Part shown: positions 1 through 10,300 of the stretch, piece by piece
Layout of the letters: each line of letters opens with the position of its first letter
Numbering within the stretch: the first letter of the stretch is position 1
DNA from: Oscillospiraceae bacterium
Lineage (GTDB): Bacteria > Bacillota > Clostridia > Oscillospirales > Ruminococcaceae
Length of the DNA stretch: 64,000 nucleotides
Direction of reading: 5' to 3'
NCBI GenBank assembly: GCA_025757845.1
Contig: CP107211.1
Location: 2,046,001 to 2,110,000 of the forward strand
The notes under the pieces: model-generated
Seen by the model: the letters and a program-made list of their open reading frames with translations, nothing else
The model's database searches: none
What the model was told of the DNA's origin: nothing
Made by a program: the position numbers and the translations under genes

Positions 1-702
1 AAACTTCTCCGAATTCTTGCAGAAAATGCAAGGACTGCAGAGCAGAACAATCCTCATTGGGCAGTAGACGATCCTATGGCTATCCTGTTCATCAAGTCCG
101 ATCTGCGCCTTGTGGTTGACTTACAGACCTGTGTAAAAGCCCAGCAGAGCCGCGCTTATGCACAGAAAGTAAAAATTTCCAATCTGCAGCAGATGGCCCG
201 GACCGTTGCCTATGTGCAGGAGCATGGATATGATTCTCGTGAGAAGCTTTCCGAAACTGCGGATGCCATCTATACCAAAATGGCAAAAGCGCGCGGCGAT
301 GCAAAGCTCACTGAAAGCAAACTGCGAAAAACAAACGAGCAGATTCATTACCTTGGTCAGTATCTCTCCACAAAATCCATTTACGGAGAATTTCTAAAAG
401 CTCCGAATAAGAAGATTTTCCGTCAAGCCCACTCGGACGAACTTGCCCAATATGAGGAAGCACTTCAAATTCTGAAGCAGCACTCGCCTGATGGGAAGTT
501 TCCTACCATGAAAGACCTTCGAGCAGAAAAAGAGCAGCTTACGATTCAGAAGGACGCCCAATACGATACTTACCATTATTTCAAGGATTATCACAAAGAA
601 CTCCAGACCGTGTGTGCCAATGTAGACAGCATCCTCGGCACAGAACAAGAAGTGCAGCAGCACGAACAGCAGCACACGCGAAAATATGAGCCATCCCTCT
701 AA
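1..702 (+). CDS. ICE relaxase, C-terminal part (5' truncated by window)
   Basis: The frame is open from base 1, so the first in-frame ATG at 76 is not the true start; 233 residues are visible. This part matches the C-terminal region of relaxase/mobilization nucleases of Tn1549-type ICEs: a long charged helical region, with stretches such as NEQIHYLGQYL and FLKAPNKKIFRQ that I recognise from that family. The catalytic N-terminus (tyrosine and histidine triad) is outside the window. The protein should nick the ICE oriT and lead the strand into the secretion channel with VirD4. It is convergent with the minus-strand accessory genes and is followed by a strong hairpin. Confidence 0.7.
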   Translation, partial: KLLRILAENARTAEQNNPHWAVDDPMAILFIKSDLRLVVDLQTCVKAQQSRAYAQKVKISNLQQMARTVAYVQEHGYDSREKLSETADAIYTKMAKARGDAKLTESKLRKTNEQIHYLGQYLSTKSIYGEFLKAPNKKIFRQAHSDELAQYEEALQILKQHSPDGKFPTMKDLRAEKEQLTIQKDAQYDTYHYFKDYHKELQTVCANVDSILGTEQEVQQHEQQHTRKYEPSL

Positions 703-730
703 TCAGTTTTCAAAGTCACCTAAAAACAAA

Positions 731-778
731 AATAGCCAGCGTATCATGTGGTTCATTCCACACAATACGCTGGCTATT
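731..778. terminator. Bidirectional hairpin between relaxase and toxin gene
   Basis: A perfect 14-base inverted repeat (731-744 with 765-778, AATAGCCAGCGTAT and its complement) encloses a second 5-base stem (TGTGG/CCACA). A-rich sequence precedes it. It sits between two convergent genes, so it can end transcription from both sides. Confidence 0.75.
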
Positions 779-854
779 TAGCTGTGCCTGAAAATTTTCA
801 GATAATTCTTCGCTTCTGATTTTCCAATTGGTAGTTATACAAGGGTATCGGCAA

Positions 855-1433
855 TCAGAACAATCTTAGCAACTGAATATACTTCACTTGATCTTTATCG
901 GAGTATCTTTCTCCAAAAACTCTAAAGCGATTCTGTTCATTCTCATAGAACGTCAATAACTGCGGCCTTTCTTCGCATTCCAAATAAACCACACCACCAC
1001 CAATTTCCCGCTGGACAGCAACCAAAATGTTCATTGTCATGTCCATCAGTTCATTGCCAGTAATTTTTTCTGTGTATTGAGCATTCTTTCCAAACTGCGC
1101 AATCAGAAACGCTGACAACATATATGTATTGGACTGCTCGTCCAATTTAGCATGACGCTCTATCTTTTTGCGCATTGAGCCAGACAAGCCTTCATTTGTA
1201 AGCTGGACTGCCTTGTGTGTCAAAGCGAAAATAGCTGCCAACTGACCTTCTTCATCAATTACCAGATATGTAATAGACATTTTTCGCTTTGCAAATTCCA
1301 ATGCGTTTTGTTTTACAAAACTTTCAATTTCAAAATTCTTAGGACATGAAAAATCGGAAAGGATGTTTTTCACGGCATCCTCTCCGATTGCATTTAACAT
1401 ATCCAGAATGTTTACTGCCTCATAATGATTCAC
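855..1433 (-). CDS. GNAT-fold protein, probable toxin of a type II toxin-antitoxin pair
   Basis: This 192-residue protein has the layout of small GNAT acetyltransferases found in Clostridial mobile elements: a strand pair around ITYLVIDEEGQLAAIFALTHK, the acetyl-CoA loop region LIAQFGKNAQ, and a C-terminal block with VVYLECEERPQLLTFYENE. GNAT toxins of this kind usually acetylate charged tRNAs; the substrate here is unknown. Its ATG overlaps the stop of the upstream 61-residue gene by four bases (ATGA), as toxins usually do with their antitoxin. The acetyl-CoA pyrophosphate loop is not the textbook Q/RxxGxG/A form (QFGKNA), so activity is not certain. Confidence 0.65.
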   Translation of the reverse strand: MNHYEAVNILDMLNAIGEDAVKNILSDFSCPKNFEIESFVKQNALEFAKRKMSITYLVIDEEGQLAAIFALTHKAVQLTNEGLSGSMRKKIERHAKLDEQSNTYMLSAFLIAQFGKNAQYTEKITGNELMDMTMNILVAVQREIGGGVVYLECEERPQLLTFYENEQNRFRVFGERYSDKDQVKYIQLLRLF

Positions 1434-1615
1434 TTTGCCGAAACCCTCTTTGCCATCAGTTTACGGATTGCCTCAATATCAGTCAGCGGCGGCTTAACTG
1501 GCGTTGTCGGCTTCCACGCAGGGTCATGGCTGGATGTTTCAAGCGCGTCAATAAACTTTTCTGCTTTCTTCGGATCATTGATAACAATGTTCGTAAAGAT
1601 ACTCGACGTAGCCAT
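1430..1615 (-). CDS. Small antitoxin-like protein paired with the GNAT protein
   Basis: This 61-residue protein starts at an ATG with AGGAGG eight bases upstream and overlaps the GNAT gene by four bases. It has a short helical N-terminus with acidic patches (INDPKKAEKFIDALE), then a proline-rich stretch and a basic C-terminus (KLMAKR). I recognise the pairing more than the protein: short proteins of this size precede GNAT toxins in ICEs of gut Clostridia and are thought to bind both toxin and operator. A stand-alone DNA-binding domain is not obvious. Confidence 0.5.
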   Translation of the reverse strand: MATSSIFTNIVINDPKKAEKFIDALETSSHDPAWKPTTPVKPPLTDIEAIRKLMAKRVSAK

Positions 1616-1757
1616 TTATAACACCTCCTATCGTATTATCTGGCATCTCTTTGTTCATCCACTTTCTCATTTATATTATATCCACATCCTTTCAAAAAAT
1701 CAATATTCTTCAGCCCACACAGTAAAGATTTAACTTTTATGACATATTTACGCCAGT

Positions 1758-2567
1758 TTAATTCTTACGGCTTCTTTCCTGCTGTCGTTGCTGTTGTGGC
1801 TGTCCTTTTTGTTTTCGTTCTTCCAGCTTGATGTGCAGGCGGTCAAGGACTGAAATCCGATTTCCGATGATACGCGGTTTCTTCGGATTATTGTTGACAC
1901 AGCCATCAATCATGTTGTAATTCTGCTCTGTGCCGGATTCTTTGGCACGTTCTGCGGTGCCATTCTCCAAAAATTTCTGGTGATGCAGCAGTTCCGGCTT
2001 TTGTTCTCGCAAAAAAGTCTGTATTTTTGCAGTGACTTCTCCATTAAAGCGGTCGGCAGTCTGTGTCACAAATGCTCCACTCTCGTGAAGAATAATGCTG
2101 AGTGGCGGATTTTCTGTTTGCTCACTTTTCATCAGAACAAATCGTTGTCCCTCAACATTTACCTCATCTGATGCCAGCCATGTGCCGTTCTGCCCAGCCA
2201 CCTGATAGCCGCCCTCATCAATAATTAAATATGCTCCACTCTGAGGTTTTGGAAAAAAGCCATTGAATTTTACCAGTTCTTCTTTGTCTACATAGTAAAA
2301 TGTAGACTTTCCTGCCGCTGTGATTGCAATCACATCACTGACACCAAATTTTCTGATTTTGAATTTGTCGGGATTCAGGCTTTCCATGTTTTCACGAATT
2401 TTCGCCGGAACCAACCCTTGCGATGCTTTGCCGCAGTAGCTGATTTCATAATTGTCCGCAGTTATCATAAAGCCGTGTTCAATCTGATACGCATAACTGC
2501 GGCAGCGGTATTCCCGATTTTTCTCAGCATCATTGATCTGGTAAATCATAAACATATCTGTTGCCAT
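1758..2567 (-). CDS. YodL-domain (DUF4316-like) ICE accessory protein
   Basis: The first 100 residues look like a YodL domain: FMIYQINDAEKNREYRCRSY, then ISYCGKASQG in place of the usual LxYxxxL segment, and the closing SDVIAITAAGKSTFYYVD with the conserved SDV and YYVD. The middle holds an LPD/DUF4316-type segment (GTWLASDEVNVEGQRFVLMKSE) that resembles a segment of the large ArdC-like protein. The C-terminus is basic and glutamine-rich (PQQQRQQERSRKN). Function is unknown; such proteins are constant members of Tn1549-type ICEs next to ArdC and SNF2 genes. The start abuts the stop of the gene upstream. Confidence 0.6.
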   Translation of the reverse strand: MATDMFMIYQINDAEKNREYRCRSYAYQIEHGFMITADNYEISYCGKASQGLVPAKIRENMESLNPDKFKIRKFGVSDVIAITAAGKSTFYYVDKEELVKFNGFFPKPQSGAYLIIDEGGYQVAGQNGTWLASDEVNVEGQRFVLMKSEQTENPPLSIILHESGAFVTQTADRFNGEVTAKIQTFLREQKPELLHHQKFLENGTAERAKESGTEQNYNMIDGCVNNNPKKPRIIGNRISVLDRLHIKLEERKQKGQPQQQRQQERSRKN

Positions 2568-2818
2568 TATTTCTCTGCCACCTTTGTTTTCTTATTTGGT
2601 TCATCCGGCTTATACCACATCAATCCCAGCCCCTTGAACTGCTGTTCATTCAACTGCTGCATCTTCGGGATGGTCTGCTGAACCAGCGCAGCCATCTCTG
2701 CATCCTCTGCCACAAGCGGCTGGACCTCCTTCAACGTCTGGATCGAATCCTTGAGTGTCGGCTGCTCAAACATCGCCATCAGCATCAATTCCAGTTCATC
2801 AAAGCGTACATTGCTCAT
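2567..2818 (-). CDS. Small TTRAP-like (transposon-transfer assisting) protein
   Basis: An 83-residue helical protein. The pattern DELELMLMAMFE, then an acidic helix AEDAEMAALVQQTIPKMQQL, then FKGL fits the transposon-transfer assisting protein family (TTRAP, PF14203), which lies at this position in related ICEs. Its ATG overlaps the stop of the ArdC-like gene by four bases, so it is translationally coupled. The role in transfer is named by family only. Confidence 0.5.
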   Translation of the reverse strand: MSNVRFDELELMLMAMFEQPTLKDSIQTLKEVQPLVAEDAEMAALVQQTIPKMQQLNEQQFKGLGLMWYKPDEPNKKTKVAEK

Positions 2819-5800
2819 AACTCCATCCCTTTCTTTTTCGCTTTCTTCGGCTTATCCTGTTCCTGTGCAGGCTGCTCCTGCTTCTTGGCTTTCAAACTGC
2901 GCAGAGCATCCAGAACAGATTTTTTCGTACTGCTGCGTTCCCGTTCCTTACTCTGCTGCCGTGCCGCCATCAGCTTTTCCATATCAGAGATAGCCTGCTG
3001 CACCAGCTTATCATCCCTGAAATAGTTGATGGAATTGATGTTCTCGCGCTGCACTTTATCGTTCACGACCAGCTCATACATTCCAACAAAGCCGCCATCT
3101 TCCTCGATGCAGAATCCAATGCACTTGTCGGTATTCATCCGTTCGGATGGAATCTTGTCATAGGCTTCCAAGGCTTCTTCCATTGTCAGATGGTCGTGGA
3201 ACTCTCCCGCAAACGTGAACTCCAAACACTCCGCAACATAAAAGCTGAGCGTTTCTTCCGGCGCAGGTCTTTCTGCGGCGAGCTTTTCTTTCAAAACTTC
3301 TGCCTGCTGTTCAGCCACCGTATCGGCCTGTTCCCGCAGTTCTGCCGCGTCCATAACTTTACCCTCTACCGCATCACAGCCAAACTCTGCAAGCAGTTCC
3401 GTCATAGCCGCCTGCACAGATTTATCTCCATCCGTTTCAAGGATGCCGCCATCTCGCTCCGAGAAGTCCTTATTATATAAGGTATAGTCGAAGCTATCCT
3501 CACAGGTCTGGATATGAAAATAGGCATCCGACAGTTTGTAGGCCAGTTCCACTTCCTGCACGGCTAACGCCCCCTGTAACGGCTGGACAACGTGATTCTG
3601 GATATACGGGTTATTCCAGCCCGGAACCGTTTTATAGTCCTCTACGATGGTGTCAATGCCGTTTCTGCACTGTAAAACATCCAGCGAACCAGGCAGCGGA
3701 TCAGGATTTTTCTCCACACCCAAGGCTTTCATATAATGGTTCGGAAGTGCCTGATACTGCGACATTGCATCGTTGAGATTGCCAAACCGCTTAATTTCAA
3801 GCGGAACAGCCTGCCGGTTCTCGACCACATAGAATCGCTTTACAAATGGCTGTTCCAATTCCGTCTGCTTCTCCAATTTCTCTCGGTACATCGTCACAAA
3901 GCCATCCAGTACAGCCGAATGGCTGGTAACTACCCAATCTGCTCGAAATTTAATGATTCTCGCATTATTCTCTGGGGTGCCGACCTGCTCTGCCCATTCC
4001 TTATTGCTGTGAGAAAAGCGGTCATCATAGTTTTTGTAGCGCAAGGTATTCGCAAGAATGTACCCCACACGCTCCATACCGTACTGCTTCACCACCTGAT
4101 CGACTGCACCATCTCCAAGGTACATCCCATCATAATTGTCCGCAATCGCTTCATGGATTGCCTGCTTACACTCGCCGTTCAGCCGATAGGAGGTACGGTA
4201 TAAATCCACCTCGTCATTTTCTTTGGCATAGCTGAACGGCTCGTAGTAGACAGGCACATCCGAATAGTCCTGCGCGCTGTTGTCCGGCACAGGCACAGCC
4301 TTTTCAATGATCTCCGATACCACATCTTCTTTTTTCGGCATATTCCATTTTTCAGAAAGATACTCTTTTACCGCATCCAAAAATTCGTCATCGAAGCCGT
4401 TCCACAAATCCTCTGCCACCAGCTTGCCCTGCTCATTGACTGCAACGCAGGCCGCCATGTCACCGTGTTCCTCATGCTCCAGCAGAAAGAACTTCTCGCC
4501 ACCAATCTCCGTTTCATCAACAGCATACCATGTGCCGATATGCCCCTCGACTGCGATGTGGTCGGAATCGCCGTGGATCAGACCACTTCTTTTCTGCTGC
4601 TGTTCCTCCATAAACTCTCGCACGGTCAACTCTGCGCCCGTGAAGTTCAGCCCTTCCTCACCCAGTTCCAGCCGCCCCTCTGCGCCAAGGTCAAGTTCTT
4701 CAGCCATCAGAACAGATGCCGCATGGTTCACCACCACAGTTTTCTCTACTGTGACAGGCTGGCCGGGGTCGTAGTCCGAACCGCGCAGATCATAGCGATA
4801 TAAGCCCTCCGGCACTTCTTCATCCCGCAGACGGCCATTGCTGAAAAGACCGGGCTTATCAAAGATTTCGATTTCCTGCAATTCCTCGTTCAGAAGGTTT
4901 TCTTTCTGCAAATCTATATTCCTTTCCTTGAAAAATTCCGGCAGTTCAGCAAATCCAATACTGTCCACATAGTAGGCTTTGACCGTACTGCCATCATTGA
5001 GTACCACCACATCGCTGACCGACAGCGAATGTCCTGTAAAGTCTGCCGGACGCTGGATATTGAACCGTTCATAAATGCCATCCAGCGTATCCTTTTCCGT
5101 AAGCAGCGCGGTATAGATCAGGTCATAATCTGCACGAGCAACCGTCATGCCTTTCGTCTGCACAAAATCTAGTCCCATGAAGCGATAGTCGTGTTCCGGG
5201 TCACGGGCGGTGATCTGATAAATGCCGAACTGCTTTTTGCTGCCATACAGCAGCATATTTTCCTGTTCTGTCATATTTTTCTCTTGCTCCAAGTCCTTTG
5301 TTGCAATCTGGAAGGTATCACTTCCGCGCTCGATTTCCTCTCGCGCCGTGACAAGAATCGGCCACGAGCTGATGCGGACAAGATAAATTTGCTTACCTTC
5401 GTCATACAGCCGTAGAGCCTGTTCACGGTTTATTACTGTCAGCTGAAAGTCTGGACGCGCGTACTCGTCCTCAGCATAATCTTCCCGTTGTTCTAACAAA
5501 ATCGCATCCCATGCGTCAGCCTTTATGCCGAAAATGCCATCGTGCAGCTCGATTTCCTCTTGGCTTACATAATCACCTGCCGTACCATCACGGAACAACG
5601 GATAGATTCTCTCACCAAGCCGATGCCATTCCCGTGCGCCTTCTTTCGTCAGCGGGAACACATCATCTTTCAAATAACCGTAGTCGTGCATTTCGGAAAG
5701 TCCAATCATCCCATCCGGGAGATTTTCGATTTTCTCCTGCGCATCGTACATCAGGCGGTTGACTTCTTCTTTGTCATCCTCGGCCAGTGCCGCCGCCAGA

Positions 5801-6846
5801 CCGTTCACCAATTCTTCCGTTGCAGCCCGGTCATCCAGCTTGAAAGCAAAATTCACGATGAGATTTCGCTGCTCATCATCGAAAATCGTTATTTCCTGCT
5901 CCTTGTCGGCAATCAGCTTTTCCGCGTACTGCATCGCGGTCATGCGCTCTGCACTCCTTTCTGCCACCGCCGTTTCCAGCTTTTCCAAAAAGTCGGCAGC
6001 GGTCAATCGAATCGTATCCATCGAATCTTTCAGTTCCTTCATCTCCTTGCCGCTGGCCCAGCTTGCCACATACGGGAAAGAGTAATCGGACGTATCAATG
6101 CCCAGAGCCGAGCAGACCGTAAATGCAATGCTTTCCGCTTCGGTTTCTTTCGTAAGTCGGTCTTTTTCCTCGCCGTTCTTCTTCATGAAATCGCTGTTAT
6201 GCAGCATCGCATGAGCAACCTCGTGGATCATCGTCTTGACTGTCTGGCTCTCGCCCATGCCGACCTGAATGCAGATTTCTTTGTCTGCATCACTGTAATA
6301 GCCTTTGGCATCCCCTTTGATTTCATCAAACCGCATCGGCACGGGCGATACCTGCTCGATTGCCGCCGTAAGCAGCGCATAGTCTTTAACGCTGGCGGTC
6401 AGTTCGTTCACTTCCAGCGACGGAATCGGTTCCCCATCGGTCTGTGAAACATCAAAAACCGTCGTCAAACGGAACCTCGGAACCACATACTCCACACGTT
6501 CCATTTCCGGCTCGCCATTTTCGTTCAACACGGCCAGGCCCGTATCCTTGTCGATTTTCTCGCGTTCTTCCACTTCCTTGATGGGAGCCGGAGCAATGAT
6601 CTGGATGCCCTTTTCGCCTTTTTTGACGTAGCGGTTGAACTTATTCTTCCATGCGTTGAACCCTGCCACCAGTGTGGCATCAGGCCGCTGCATAGCGATC
6701 AGCAGCGTATTGTTGAAGCTGTAATTGTGGAATTTTGCCATCGTGCGCAGGTACGTCGTGTACATTTCCGATGTAAAAATGTCCTTTACACCCTGCTCCA
6801 GCCGTTCCGTGATTTCTTTCATCTGCTGTTTGCGGTCAACTGCCAT
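2815..6846 (-). CDS. Giant ArdC-like protein with zinc-peptidase motif, YodL and DUF3849 domains
   Basis: About 1343 residues. The first 100 residues are an ArdC N-terminal ssDNA-binding domain (NNTLLIAMQRPDATLVAGFNAW, then KKGEKGIQI). A zincin motif HEVAHAMLH follows near residue 208. A YodL domain (FGIYQITA to KAYYVDSIGF) spans about 535-640, and a DUF3849 domain (PVYYEPFSYA to RFSHSNKEWA) about 870-970. ArdC proteins protect incoming single-stranded DNA and counter restriction; the additional domains suggest several anti-defence functions in one chain. The start at 6846 is preferred over the upstream ATG at 6852, because GGAGG lies six bases before it and overlaps the earlier codon. Confidence 0.75.
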   Translation of the reverse strand: MAVDRKQQMKEITERLEQGVKDIFTSEMYTTYLRTMAKFHNYSFNNTLLIAMQRPDATLVAGFNAWKNKFNRYVKKGEKGIQIIAPAPIKEVEEREKIDKDTGLAVLNENGEPEMERVEYVVPRFRLTTVFDVSQTDGEPIPSLEVNELTASVKDYALLTAAIEQVSPVPMRFDEIKGDAKGYYSDADKEICIQVGMGESQTVKTMIHEVAHAMLHNSDFMKKNGEEKDRLTKETEAESIAFTVCSALGIDTSDYSFPYVASWASGKEMKELKDSMDTIRLTAADFLEKLETAVAERSAERMTAMQYAEKLIADKEQEITIFDDEQRNLIVNFAFKLDDRAATEELVNGLAAALAEDDKEEVNRLMYDAQEKIENLPDGMIGLSEMHDYGYLKDDVFPLTKEGAREWHRLGERIYPLFRDGTAGDYVSQEEIELHDGIFGIKADAWDAILLEQREDYAEDEYARPDFQLTVINREQALRLYDEGKQIYLVRISSWPILVTAREEIERGSDTFQIATKDLEQEKNMTEQENMLLYGSKKQFGIYQITARDPEHDYRFMGLDFVQTKGMTVARADYDLIYTALLTEKDTLDGIYERFNIQRPADFTGHSLSVSDVVVLNDGSTVKAYYVDSIGFAELPEFFKERNIDLQKENLLNEELQEIEIFDKPGLFSNGRLRDEEVPEGLYRYDLRGSDYDPGQPVTVEKTVVVNHAASVLMAEELDLGAEGRLELGEEGLNFTGAELTVREFMEEQQQKRSGLIHGDSDHIAVEGHIGTWYAVDETEIGGEKFFLLEHEEHGDMAACVAVNEQGKLVAEDLWNGFDDEFLDAVKEYLSEKWNMPKKEDVVSEIIEKAVPVPDNSAQDYSDVPVYYEPFSYAKENDEVDLYRTSYRLNGECKQAIHEAIADNYDGMYLGDGAVDQVVKQYGMERVGYILANTLRYKNYDDRFSHSNKEWAEQVGTPENNARIIKFRADWVVTSHSAVLDGFVTMYREKLEKQTELEQPFVKRFYVVENRQAVPLEIKRFGNLNDAMSQYQALPNHYMKALGVEKNPDPLPGSLDVLQCRNGIDTIVEDYKTVPGWNNPYIQNHVVQPLQGALAVQEVELAYKLSDAYFHIQTCEDSFDYTLYNKDFSERDGGILETDGDKSVQAAMTELLAEFGCDAVEGKVMDAAELREQADTVAEQQAEVLKEKLAAERPAPEETLSFYVAECLEFTFAGEFHDHLTMEEALEAYDKIPSERMNTDKCIGFCIEEDGGFVGMYELVVNDKVQRENINSINYFRDDKLVQQAISDMEKLMAARQQSKERERSSTKKSVLDALRSLKAKKQEQPAQEQDKPKKAKKKGMEL

Positions 6847-7300
6847 GCACATCCTCCTTCTTTTTCTTGACCCATCGTGTTTTCATCTGGTGCGGATACT
6901 GGTCTGCCTGTTTCGGTGCTTTTGCACCGTTCCATTCCAATCCTCCGGCTCTGCCCTCACAGGTGTACCCGGCAGCTTTCAGGGAACTGCCATTCTCCGT
7001 GTCCAGAATATAGGTAATCACTTTGTTGTAGCCCATGGCCCGTGCTGCACGGTACGCCGCCGCATACAGGATGCTGCAGGCGTTTGGAGTTCCATCCGTA
7101 CACAGGCGATTAACTTCCAGCGTATAGCCATCATCCAACCGCCGCGCCACAGGTCTGCCGCAGATAGCAACGCCCACCAACGCACCATTTTCCGATACGC
7201 CAATGGAGAACTTATGTCCTCGCGTCGGTTTATGGTGGCGGTGATACTGCTGCACAAACGCGTTTGCCGTTTTCAGACTGATCGGTGTTAATGTCAGCAA
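6836..7300 (-). CDS. XF1762-family GNAT-like protein
   Basis: A 154-residue protein of the XF1762 family, seen in phages and ICEs. Visible landmarks are FVQQYHRHHKPTRGHKFSIG at the N-terminus, GVAICGRPVARRLDDG, the cysteine-containing EVNRLCTDGTPNACSILYAA and a GNAT-like helix RAARAMGYNKVITYILDTE. Biochemical role is unknown. The likely start is TTG at 7300, with AAAGGAGG just upstream; no ATG fits. It overlaps the ArdC-like gene by about ten bases, and a terminator separates it from the helicase gene upstream. Confidence 0.7.
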   Translation of the reverse strand: MLTLTPISLKTANAFVQQYHRHHKPTRGHKFSIGVSENGALVGVAICGRPVARRLDDGYTLEVNRLCTDGTPNACSILYAAAYRAARAMGYNKVITYILDTENGSSLKAAGYTCEGRAGGLEWNGAKAPKQADQYPHQMKTRWVKKKKEDVHGS

Positions 7301-7314
7301 ATGCCCTCCTTTTT

Positions 7315-7356
7315 CAAAAATACCCCATTAGATTCCTTGCAGAGATCTAACGGGGT
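7315..7356 (-). terminator. Terminator after the SNF2-methylase gene
   Basis: On the minus strand a 12-base stem with one mismatch (ACCCCGTTAGAT with ATCTAATGGGGT) is followed by a run of T. It starts 9 bases after the giant helicase stop codon and would reduce read-through into the XF1762 and ArdC genes. Confidence 0.75.
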
Positions 7357-7364
7357 TATCCTAT

Positions 7365-10300
7365 TTACAGTTCCATTTCGTGACTTTTCCGCTTCTGGGA
7401 TTTCTGCGGTTCTGCGCTGCGCTCTGCCTGCTTTGTATGAAGCTGTGCCAGCACAGAGGGTTTTCGCACATTGTCCGCCGTGCGTTCTGCAACGCGGCCT
7501 GCGTAGTTCACAGGCTGGCGCGGCCTATCCGCGACTTCGGTTTCGGCTGCATCCTCATCCACTCCCAGCGCATCCTCACTACCCTTTTCATCCATGTTGA
7601 GCAGAGAGTTCAGCTCTGCAAGGCACGCGGATTTTTCGGCCAATTCTGCTTCCTGCGCGAAAGGACGTTTGGCTTCTTCCTTTGCCTGCGCCAACTGCTG
7701 TTCCAAGGTTTCCAGTCTGCGTTCCACCTGCGGCAATGCTCTTTCGATACCTGCCAGTGCATTGGTAACGCGCAGGATATTACCCAGCGGGTCTTTGCCG
7801 ACTTCCATCGAATAGTTCCATGCGCCCTTGATGGACAAACGGAACACCTTATCGAAGTTGTCAAACCGGGAATGCAGTTCAAACGCACCGTAGCTGCCGA
7901 TTCTGCCCTCGGTGCCAGCCGCCTTCAAAGCCTTACAAGCCTCGATGATGGCCGCGCCCGCTTCCTTGCGTTCGGTGTACACCTTGCCGCTGATCTCCAT
8001 AGAGAAGTGGTCTTTATCCTGCGCCAGAAGCGGTTTTGCCGCTTCCATATCCGTTTTCAGTGCTTCGATCTGACCCTGTGCCACAGCGATTTCTCGTGGA
8101 TAGCGGCGCGCAATATCCGATTCCAAACTGTAAAACTGACTGGTGTGATTGGCTTTCAGCAGTTTCAGCTTACTGACCTGAATATCCAAATCCATCTTTT
8201 CCTTGATGTAGGGATTGCCCGTTGCCAGTGCCTTGATTTCGGCATAGGACAGTGCGGTATCGTCCACATCATCGCAGGCGCGGACAGGAGATTTGGAAGT
8301 CATGATCTGGGAAATGAACTTCTGCTTATTTTCCAAAATCTGCCACATATACGAGTCAAACGTATTTTCCGTGACATAACGATAGATTTTTACCTGCTTA
8401 TTCCGGTTTCCCTGCCGGAGAATACGTCCTTCCTGCTGTTCCAGGTCAGACGGCTTCCACGGGCAGTCCAGATGATGCAGGGCAATCAATCGATCCTGAA
8501 TATTGGTTCCTGCGCCAAGTTTCGGCGTAGACCCCATCAGGATACGCACCTGTCCGGCGCGCACCTTTGCAAACAGGTCTGCTTTTTTTGTTTCGGTGTT
8601 GTACTCGTGGATGAACGCCACTTCTTCACGGGGAACACCTCTCGCCACCAGCTTCTCCCGCACATCATCATAAACATTAAATGTGCCATCGGCTTTTGGT
8701 GTCGATAAGTCACAGAAGATCAACTGCGTTCCCTTGCCCGGCGCAGATTCTTCCCAGACCTTGAACGCATTGTCTACACAGCGATTCACCTTACTCTCCG
8801 GCTCATCCGGCAGCATCTCATTCATAAGACGCTGGTCGAGTGCCAGTTTTCTTCCATCGTTGGTGATCTTCAGCATGTTATCGGACTTAGGATTCACGCT
8901 GCCGTTGCGTACAGCCTCGGCACGGTCTGCAAAGGAACTTACCATTTCTTCCTGTGTTTCGCTGGGTTTCAGCACTTCGTTGATGTACTCTGCTTGCGGC
9001 ACAGGCAGGTTCAGCATATCCGCTGTCTGCACATCTGCGGATTCTTTGAACAGAGAAATCAGTTCCGGCAGATTAAAGAACCGGGCAAAACGTGTTTTCG
9101 CACGGTAGCCCGTCCCCTCCGGGGAAAGCTCGATTGCCGTGACGGTTTCGCCAAAGGATGCCGCCCAATCATCGAAGTGGCTCAGTCCCATCTTCTGCAG
9201 AGTATCATACTGGAGATACCGCATAATGGTGTACAGCTCCACCATCGAGTTGCTGACCGGGGTTCCTGTTGCAAAGGTCACGCCTTTACCGCCTGTCAGT
9301 TCATCCAGATACTGACACTTTGCAAACATATCGCTGGACTTCTGTGCATCGGTCTGGGCGATACCTGCGATATTTCGCATTTTTGTGTAGAGGAACATAT
9401 TTTTATAGAAATGTGACTCGTCCACAAACAGACGGTCAACACCCAGTTCCTCAAATGTAACCACATCATCCTTTCTCGTCTGGTCGTTCAGCTTTTGCAG
9501 CTTTGCTTCCAGCGTTTTCTTTGTTTTCTCCATCTGCTTGACCGTAAAACTGCGGCTATCCTCACTCCGGGCATCTGCCAGAGCCAGCGTAATATCGTCG
9601 ATCTGACGCTCGATAATAGCCTTCTGCCGTTCCGGGGAGAGCGGCACACGCTCAAACTGCGAATGACCGATCACGATGGCATCGTAATCGCCGGTTGCAA
9701 TGCGGGAGCAGAACTGCTTACGATTGCTGGGTTCAAAGTCCTTTTTCGTTGCCACCAGTATATTGGCATTAGGATAGAGTCGTAAGAAGTCTGCGCCCCA
9801 CTGTTCTGTGAGGTGGTTTGGCACCACATAGAGGTTTTTCTGCGATAAGCCCAGCCTGCGGCTTTCCATGCCGGCAGCAATCATCTGGAAGGTCTTGCCT
9901 GCACCCACGCAATGCGCCAGCAGCGTATTGTTACCGTACAGAATGTGCGCAACGGCATTTTTCTGATGCGGCATCAGAGAGATTTCCGGGGTCATGCCCT
10001 CAAAACGAATATGACTGCCATCGTACTCACGGGGACGAATCGCATTGAAAATCCGGTTATAGGTCGCACACAAATCCTCGCGGCGGTCTAAATTCTTGAA
10101 AATCCACTGCTTAAACGCTTCCCGAATGGATTCCTGTGCCTGCTGTGCAAGCATGGTTTCCTGCTTATTCAGCACACGGTGGTCGCCATCCGCATCGTGA
10201 ATCGTATCGTAGATTTTGGTATCCCGGAGGTTCAGTGCATCTTCCAGCAGCTTATAACCGTTGACGCGCAGGGTTCCGTAAGTGTTGGTGACAAGCGGAT

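Noticed and set aside
5542..6447. 301-codon plus-strand frame opposite the ArdC-like gene
   Set aside because: Composition is Phe/His/Arg-rich and no family is recognisable; the opposite strand has ArdC and HEVAH motifs.
7380..8708. Long plus-strand open frame (442 codons) opposite the SNF2-methylase
   Set aside because: Same reason; many such frames lie opposite this gene because its codon use leaves few stops on the other strand.
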